Positions 58,896 through 64,000 of a stretch of 64,000 nucleotides of DNA are shown piece after piece. The position numbers and the translations under genes are program-made. Each line of letters starts with the position of its first letter. Position 1 is the first letter of the stretch. Below the pieces are notes generated by a model that did no database searches, was not told the origin of the DNA, and was given only the letters and a program-made list of their open reading frames with translations. Source of the stretch: CAYLPU01 sp964385635 (GTDB lineage Bacteria > Chloroflexota > Anaerolineae > B4-G1); NCBI GenBank assembly GCA_964385635.1, contig CAYLPU010000006.1, positions 1 to 64,000 of the forward strand. Reading direction: 5' to 3'.

Positions 58896-61800
58896 CTTGG
58901 GCTTCCTCCTCCGTCTGGCCCCCCTCGGGCGGTACGTGGCCCCTGATGAGCCAGCCTGGGTCTACCGCTCCATCCGCCTGACCGACGCATTGCTGGCCCG
59001 CGACTGGGCAGCAGTCCCTTCCACAGGCCACCCAGGGGTGACAACGATGTGGCTGGGGGCTGCTGGACTGGCAGTGCAGCGGTTGCTGGATCCCCTCGAA
59101 AGCATCACCCACCTGGATTGGATCCGCCGCCTGGTCTGGCTGGCCCCGGAGAACGGGCAAGCCTTCCATCACCTGGCTTTCTTCCTCCCCTATGGTCGCG
59201 TCGCCGTCGCGCTGGCCACCACGCTGGGCCTGGCTGCACTCTACCCGTTGCTCGTGCGTCTTTTCGACCGGCGTGTGGCACTGCTGACAGTCGGCCTGCT
59301 GGCCTTCGACCCGTTTCTCATCGGTCACTCCGGCCTCCTCCACACCGACGCGCTGTTGGCGACCTTCAGCCTTCTCGCCCTGGTGACCGCTCTCAACGGG
59401 CTGCGAGAACCGCGCCGCGTCGTCTGGTGGGCTTTCTCCGGCCTTTTCACCGGCCTGGCCCTGCTGACCAAGACCCCGGCCTTGATCCTGGTCCCATTTA
59501 TCCTGTTCCTTATCGCCATTCCCGATCTGCAGTCTACAACCCGCAATTCGTTATCCACAATCCGCCATTGGCCATCAGTCATTGGTCACTGGTCGTTGTT
59601 CCTTCTGCTCATCGTCATCACCTACCTTGCCCTCTACCCTGCCCTGTGGGTCGACCCCGCCAGCCCACTGCGCGCCATCTCCGCCTTCGCCGGCCAGCAG
59701 GTCGAGGCGGCACAGCGGCCCATCTTCTTCGCCGACCAGATGACCTACGACCCTGGCCCCGCCTTTTACCCAACCGTGTTCATCTTCCGCATCTCACCAG
59801 TCGCGCTGGTTGGTCTGATCCCGGCGCTCATCGCTGTCGTGCGTACCGCTCGCGAAAGGGTATGGAAACCGTGCCCAGACAGGACACGAGAACCGTGCCC
59901 CTACGATATGCGGTGCTTTGCGATTTTGGCACTCATCACATTCGCTGTAGGATTCGGTGTACTAATGAGCCTGGGAGCCAAGAAACACGATCGTTACCTG
60001 TTGCCCGCCTTGCTCCCACTAACCCTCGTCGCCGCCCTGGGGTGGGAGTATTTGAGTAAACGAGTAATGAGTAAACGAGTGAATGAGTATCAAACCTCAT
60101 ATACCCTCTACTCATATACTCATATACTCATCTTTCTCATCCAACTCGCCCTTGCCCTCGCCTTCGTCCTCCATCCCCTCACCGCCTTCAACCCCCTTGT
60201 GGGTGGCCCCTGGGTTGCCGCCCGTGTGCTCTCTGTGGATTGGGGGGAAGGAGCAGGTGCAGCAGCCCACTGGCTGAACCAACTGCCCGGCGCCGACCAA
60301 CTCACCGTCGCGGCTTCATCCGTTCCATCCTTTGCCCCCCTCTTCGACGGTCACACCCTCCCGCTCAATCGCGCCTCCCTGGCCGACTACATCGTCCTCG
60401 ACCCCAACCAGCCGCTCAAAGGGGCCTGGTCTCAGAAAACTCAACCCCCGCCCCCGCCCGCCTATGCCGCCACATTCGGCTTCCTCGACCACGCCGTCGT
60501 CTATACCAACACCGCACCCTTCGAGCAAAACGCCTACCTGGTCGCCCGCGCGAAACCAGGCGACCTGATCCTACTGGACGCCGACACACCACTCTTGCGC
60601 TGCTACAGCGGCCCCGGAACCCTTGCATCCATCGCCGACCTTCCCGACCAGGCCAGCGTCGCCGCCCGCCTGGCCGAACTGAGCGCCAGTGTCAACGGAT
60701 GGGTCAACCACTCCCGTCTCTGGATTGTCGCCGACCCTGGTGCCTCCCCCATCACCGCCGCCCACTTGCGCAAGGAGATGGAGACCATCGGTACGACTGT
60801 CACCAGCGCCACCGTCGCCTCCGCCACCATCTCGCAATACGTAGTATTTGAAACGATGCCCCAATCCCCAATCCCCAATCCCCAATCTCAAATCTCAACA
60901 TTCGGCGACCACCTCATCCTCGTTGATGCCTTGCTGCCCGCCGAACCTATCAATGCCCCCTTCCCCGTCTTTCTGCGCTGGCAGGCCCTGGCCCCATCCG
61001 TTGACACCACCACCCTGCACGCCTCCCTCTACCTGCGGGATTCGGCCAACCACCTGTGGGCCGAGGTGGGGCAACCAGTGCTCAACGACGTCACTTTCCC
61101 CACTTCCGCCTGGGCGTCCGGCGAGTGGGCCGATAACGGACTGACGTTGAAACCGCCGGAACGCATCCCACCCGGCATCTACGGTGTCCAACTCACCGTC
61201 ACAGACAGCGGGGGCGCTCAACTGGGAACATGGAACGCCGACGGCCGGTTCCGGGGCGTACGTGTCCCCCTGGGTGACGTGGAGATTGTCCCGCCCGCCG
61301 AGCCTGTGGGGCCAGCGCCGTGCACAGAGGACCAACCCCTCACCGCCGGCCCGATCCTGGCCTGCGTTCCCGACCTGCCGCCACAGGCTATCCCATCCGG
61401 CGACATGCTTACCCTGGCCCTCACCTGGTCCGCCATCACCCCGCCGCAGGCAGACTACAGCGTCCGCTACCGGCTGGTAGACGGCGGTGGCTCCGTGGCC
61501 CTGGAGCAGACCGCCGCCCTGTGCTCCCATGCCACCTCCCGCTGGCGGGCGGGCGACAGTTTCGAGTCCCGCTATAACCTGCGGTTCGACCCTGCCCTGC
61601 CCGCCGCCGGCTACACCCTGGCGCTCAATGTCCTCACACCCGACGGTCGCCCCCTCTGGGCCAAGGACAAGACACTGACCGCCGTCGAAATTCTGCCTCG
61701 CGAGCGACTGTTCGAACTGCCGTCCGACATCACTCACCCACTCGACCTGACGTTGGACACCGTTGACCCATCCGTTGACACCGTCGTCCATCTGTGCGGC

Positions 61801-62184
61801 TTCGACCTGGACCACACCCAGGCCACTCCTGGCGACACCCTGCACCTCACTCTCTACTGGCAGGCCGAGGGCCCCACCTACCTGGACTATACCGTCTTCG
61901 TTCACCTCGTTGGCCCTGACGGGCGACCCCACGGCCAGGTGGACCGTTTCCCCGCCGGAGGTGACGCCCCCACCACCAGTTGGGCACCTGGTCAGGTCAT
62001 CGTAGACGAAATTGTCCTTCCCGTCGCCGCCGATGCCCCCGCGGGCGCCTACCACATCGCCGTCGGGATGTACGATGCCGCCAGCGGCGGTCGCCTGCCC
62101 CTCACCGATGATTCCGGTCAGTTTCTCCCAGACGACCAGGCCGTCCTACCGGTTGAGATCACCATCGCCGGAGGCCTCCAATGA
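58810..62184 (+). CDS. Large membrane glycosyltransferase (PMT/ArnT-like) with extracytoplasmic C-terminal domains
   Basis: 1124 residues. About ten helices fill residues 20-480, with the acidic first loop after the first helix (RYVAPDEPAWVYRSIRL) that carries the catalytic Asp in GT-C enzymes, and KTPALILVPFILFLIAIP, ALYPALWVDPASPLRA, SLGAKKHDRYLLPALLPL later. The C-terminal 600 residues are mostly beta domains. It likely uses polyprenyl-phosphate sugar made by the GT2 upstream. Several micro-repeats (about 59530-59580 and 60855-60895) are translated in frame within loops. Stop overlaps the next start (ATGA). Confidence 0.87.
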   Translation: MTNDTNSKCREANARQRPAFVICYLSFVILGFLLRLAPLGRYVAPDEPAWVYRSIRLTDALLARDWAAVPSTGHPGVTTMWLGAAGLAVQRLLDPLESITHLDWIRRLVWLAPENGQAFHHLAFFLPYGRVAVALATTLGLAALYPLLVRLFDRRVALLTVGLLAFDPFLIGHSGLLHTDALLATFSLLALVTALNGLREPRRVVWWAFSGLFTGLALLTKTPALILVPFILFLIAIPDLQSTTRNSLSTIRHWPSVIGHWSLFLLLIVITYLALYPALWVDPASPLRAISAFAGQQVEAAQRPIFFADQMTYDPGPAFYPTVFIFRISPVALVGLIPALIAVVRTARERVWKPCPDRTREPCPYDMRCFAILALITFAVGFGVLMSLGAKKHDRYLLPALLPLTLVAALGWEYLSKRVMSKRVNEYQTSYTLYSYTHILIFLIQLALALAFVLHPLTAFNPLVGGPWVAARVLSVDWGEGAGAAAHWLNQLPGADQLTVAASSVPSFAPLFDGHTLPLNRASLADYIVLDPNQPLKGAWSQKTQPPPPPAYAATFGFLDHAVVYTNTAPFEQNAYLVARAKPGDLILLDADTPLLRCYSGPGTLASIADLPDQASVAARLAELSASVNGWVNHSRLWIVADPGASPITAAHLRKEMETIGTTVTSATVASATISQYVVFETMPQSPIPNPQSQISTFGDHLILVDALLPAEPINAPFPVFLRWQALAPSVDTTTLHASLYLRDSANHLWAEVGQPVLNDVTFPTSAWASGEWADNGLTLKPPERIPPGIYGVQLTVTDSGGAQLGTWNADGRFRGVRVPLGDVEIVPPAEPVGPAPCTEDQPLTAGPILACVPDLPPQAIPSGDMLTLALTWSAITPPQADYSVRYRLVDGGGSVALEQTAALCSHATSRWRAGDSFESRYNLRFDPALPAAGYTLALNVLTPDGRPLWAKDKTLTAVEILPRERLFELPSDITHPLDLTLDTVDPSVDTVVHLCGFDLDHTQATPGDTLHLTLYWQAEGPTYLDYTVFVHLVGPDGRPHGQVDRFPAGGDAPTTSWAPGQVIVDEIVLPVAADAPAGAYHIAVGMYDAASGGRLPLTDDSGQFLPDDQAVLPVEITIAGGLQ

Positions 62185-64000
62185 CCAAATCGGCAAATCG
62201 GCAAATCGGCAAATCGGCAAATCGGCAAGTTGGTCATTTGTCATTTGCCATTCCCCCCCAATGGGGGGGAGGAAGGGGGGGCTATCGTCATTGGCCACTG
62301 GTCATCTGTTTGCTGTGCTCCATCGCCGTCGTCCCGCTACTCCGCAGCGAGAGCCCCTGCACCCACGACGGCGCTCTCCACTACTTCCGCGTCACCGCCA
62401 TGCGCCACGCCCTGCAAAACGGCATCCTCTTCACCCGCTATCTCCCCGACCTGGCTTTCGGTTACGGGTACCCTTTCTTCAACTATCGCGCCGCCCTGTC
62501 GTACTACTTGGCCCTGGCGCTTTACCTGACCGGCCTGGCGCTCCCGGCAGCCCTCAATATGGTCTACGTTCTGAGCATCGTCGGCTCTGCCCTCGCCGCC
62601 TACCTGTTTGCACGCGATCTATTTGGTCCCCGGGCCGGCATCGTCGCCGCCGTCGCCTATGCCTACGCCCCCTACCAATTCCTCGACGCCCTCCTGCGTG
62701 GTAATGCCCCCGAATCAGTCGCGCTGCCGCTCTTCCCCCTCATCCTGTGGGCCTTTCGCCGCCTGGCCCTGACCGGGCACCGGCGTTGGTTTCTGGTCAG
62801 CGTCGTTTCCCTATCCGCCCTCCATTTGAGCCACGTCATTTCCTTTTTCCTTTTCACCCCCCTCCTGCTCGCCTACCTGGTTGTGCTATGGCTGGTCCAC
62901 CGTCGGGAAGGCCACTGGGTGGCCACTGGTGGTGCGTTCGCTATGGCGTGGGGGCTGACCGCTTTCTTCTGGGCACCCGCTCTGCTGGAGAGAGGCTACA
63001 TCCAACTCCACATGTCCCGCGTCACCCGCAACAACGACTTCCACTACAACTTCCTGGCTCTGGCCGAGATCTTCGCGCCGCCTGCGCCGGTGGACACCTC
63101 GCTAATGAACCCGCCGATGCGCATCCACCTGGGGCTGGTACAGGCGATCCTGGGTGGGATCGGGCTTGTCGTAGGGCTCATCCGCTGGCGCGACCGGGAG
63201 CGACGGGCGACGTTGGTCTTCTTCGCTCTGACCGCCGTCGTGATGCTCTGGATGAGCACCCGCGCCTCGCTCTGGCTGTGGGAACACGTGCCGCTATTAC
63301 CATTCGTCCAGTTTCCCTGGCGACTCGTGGGGCGTGCTACCCTGCCGGTTGCCTTCCTCGCCAGCGCCATCGCTCCCACGCGCCACGCATCACGCACCAC
63401 GTTTCACGTTTCACGTTTCACGTTTCACGTTTCACGTTCCCTGCCGCTCGTCTCCATCACTTTGCTCATCCTTGCGGCCCTCCCCCACACCTACCCCCCC
63501 CACGGCTACTGCCCCAACGCCCCCTACCCGACCATCAACGACGTCTTCGCCTACGAACACCGCTCCAAACTGGTGGGCGTGGACCCGGAGGGGTCTTACT
63601 TCCCCGCCTGGGTCAAGTACCGGCCCGAGGGATCGCCGCTGGAGGAGCAGTACGCCGCCACCGGCCCGATCTCCCGCTTCGACGAAACTGCCCTGCCCGC
63701 GGGAGCCTCCGTCGTCGAGGCCGGCTACAGTCCCAACCGGGCGCAAGTCGTCGTCGAGACTCCGGCCCCCTTCCGCGCTCGCTACCTGGCCTTCTACTTT
63801 CCCGGCTGGCGAGTGTGGATAGACGAAGAACCAGTGGAAACGACCGCCAGCGACCCCGCCGGGCTCATCACTTTCGATGTGCCCGCAGGTCGCCACACTA
63901 TCATCATTCGCTTCGGTTCCACCCCTGTCCGCACCACCTTCACTGCCATCTCCCTCCTCAGCCTCGTCGCCCTTCTCATCCTCACAGTCCGCTACCCTGG
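62181..64000 (+). CDS. Multi-spanning membrane protein, 6-pyruvoyl-tetrahydropterin-synthase-related/YfhO-like, C-terminus cut off
   Basis: ATG 62181 opens a frame running to the window edge (about 606 codons). The first 20 residues are translated from a GGCAAATC repeat. Then come a first-loop signature SPCTHDGALHYFRVTAMRHA, DLAFGYGYPFFNYRAALSYY and many helices, with FVQFPWRLVGRATLPVAFLA near residue 375 and a soluble C-terminal part ending around FAFYFPGWRVWIDEEPVE-like YLAFYFPGWRVWIDEEPVE. This matches large GT-C-like membrane proteins common in Chloroflexota. A CACGTTT repeat inside it (about 63400-63440) is read as alternating FHVSRFT. Confidence 0.82.
   Translation, partial: MTKSANRQIGKSANRQVGHLSFAIPPQWGGGRGGYRHWPLVICLLCSIAVVPLLRSESPCTHDGALHYFRVTAMRHALQNGILFTRYLPDLAFGYGYPFFNYRAALSYYLALALYLTGLALPAALNMVYVLSIVGSALAAYLFARDLFGPRAGIVAAVAYAYAPYQFLDALLRGNAPESVALPLFPLILWAFRRLALTGHRRWFLVSVVSLSALHLSHVISFFLFTPLLLAYLVVLWLVHRREGHWVATGGAFAMAWGLTAFFWAPALLERGYIQLHMSRVTRNNDFHYNFLALAEIFAPPAPVDTSLMNPPMRIHLGLVQAILGGIGLVVGLIRWRDRERRATLVFFALTAVVMLWMSTRASLWLWEHVPLLPFVQFPWRLVGRATLPVAFLASAIAPTRHASRTTFHVSRFTFHVSRSLPLVSITLLILAALPHTYPPHGYCPNAPYPTINDVFAYEHRSKLVGVDPEGSYFPAWVKYRPEGSPLEEQYAATGPISRFDETALPAGASVVEAGYSPNRAQVVVETPAPFRARYLAFYFPGWRVWIDEEPVETTASDPAGLITFDVPAGRHTIIIRFGSTPVRTTFTAISLLSLVALLILTVRYP
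62184..62226. repeat. GGCAAATC 8-bp tandem repeat inside a coding region
   Basis: About five near-exact copies immediately after the start codon of the last gene; it is translated as a Ser/Asn/Arg/Gln-rich N-terminus (KSANRQIGKSANRQ). Confidence 0.9.
63398..63440. repeat. CACGTTT tandem repeat inside a coding region
   Basis: Six near-exact copies of CACGTTT in the middle of the last gene, translated in frame as FHVSRFTFHVSR. Same unit as in the intergenic repeat at 3807-3848. Confidence 0.9.

Noticed and set aside
60895..62055. 386-codon minus-strand frame opposite the large membrane protein gene
   Set aside because: The plus-strand frame is continuous with membrane and beta domains; the antisense frame is Gly/Val-rich low-complexity without motifs.

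Overview
The window looks like a GC-rich piece of a Chloroflexota (Anaerolineae-like) chromosome, probably a metagenome-derived contig. This is inferred from Cys-anchored solute-binding lipoproteins with acidic or Pro/Thr linkers, leaderless promoters, many 7-8 bp degenerate tandem repeats, and abundant amidohydrolase, FGGY-kinase and tungsten-oxidoreductase genes. No marker gene here fixes the taxonomy. Both ends cut genes: a solute-binding protein on the left (minus strand) and a membrane protein on the right (plus strand).

Layout. 1-2.2 kb (minus): truncated sugar-type solute-binding protein and a LacI regulator with a strong promoter and two operators 52 bp apart. 2.4-8.4 kb (minus): ABC ATPase, MacB-like permease and two paralogous HlyD-type lipoproteins, followed by a membrane-acyltransferase remnant. 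8.8-47.5 kb (plus): a long, almost entirely co-directional catabolic island opened by a GntR/FCD regulator with two candidate operators. In order it holds flavodoxin, tungsten aldehyde:ferredoxin oxidoreductase (AOR) 1, an MttB-type methyltransferase, D-aminoacylase, a creatinase-like M24 protein, a phosphodiesterase-like protein, a PotABCD-type importer with fused permeases, AOR2, decayed fragments, a hydroxyacid-oxoacid transhydrogenase, an MtaA-like methyltransferase, a peptide-type binding protein, a DUF1847 protein, DppB/DppC, a ferredoxin overlapping AOR3, an SHMT-like enzyme, an FGGY kinase, a CehA/McbA metallohydrolase, an amidohydrolase, a pyruvate-kinase-C-domain protein, a second M24 protein, a second D-aminoacylase and a second FGGY kinase. 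47.5-64 kb: Nudix pseudogene, tRNA-Asp and its terminator, purH, an ECF sigma/anti-sigma pair with cell-envelope genes, surE, and a glycosyltransferase/phosphodiesterase/membrane-protein group.

How it may work together (inference). The island imports cationic or peptide-like compounds through two ABC systems. It could cleave C-N bonds with D-aminoacylases, a creatinase-like enzyme and amidohydrolases, demethylate or handle methylated amines with the MttB/MtaA-like pair, and oxidise aldehydes with three AORs delivering electrons to ferredoxin or flavodoxin. No corrinoid protein and no Dpp ATPases lie in the window, so the pathway is incomplete here and its substrate is unknown.

Mobile and structural elements. 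Two 153-bp MITEs have IS66-like ends (GTAAGCG) and 8-bp target duplications. A palindromic family starts with GTAGGGGC. There are also small TGGC-tetraloop hairpins after genes, CCTTGCGAAGG-type palindromes, and tandem micro-repeats both between and inside genes.
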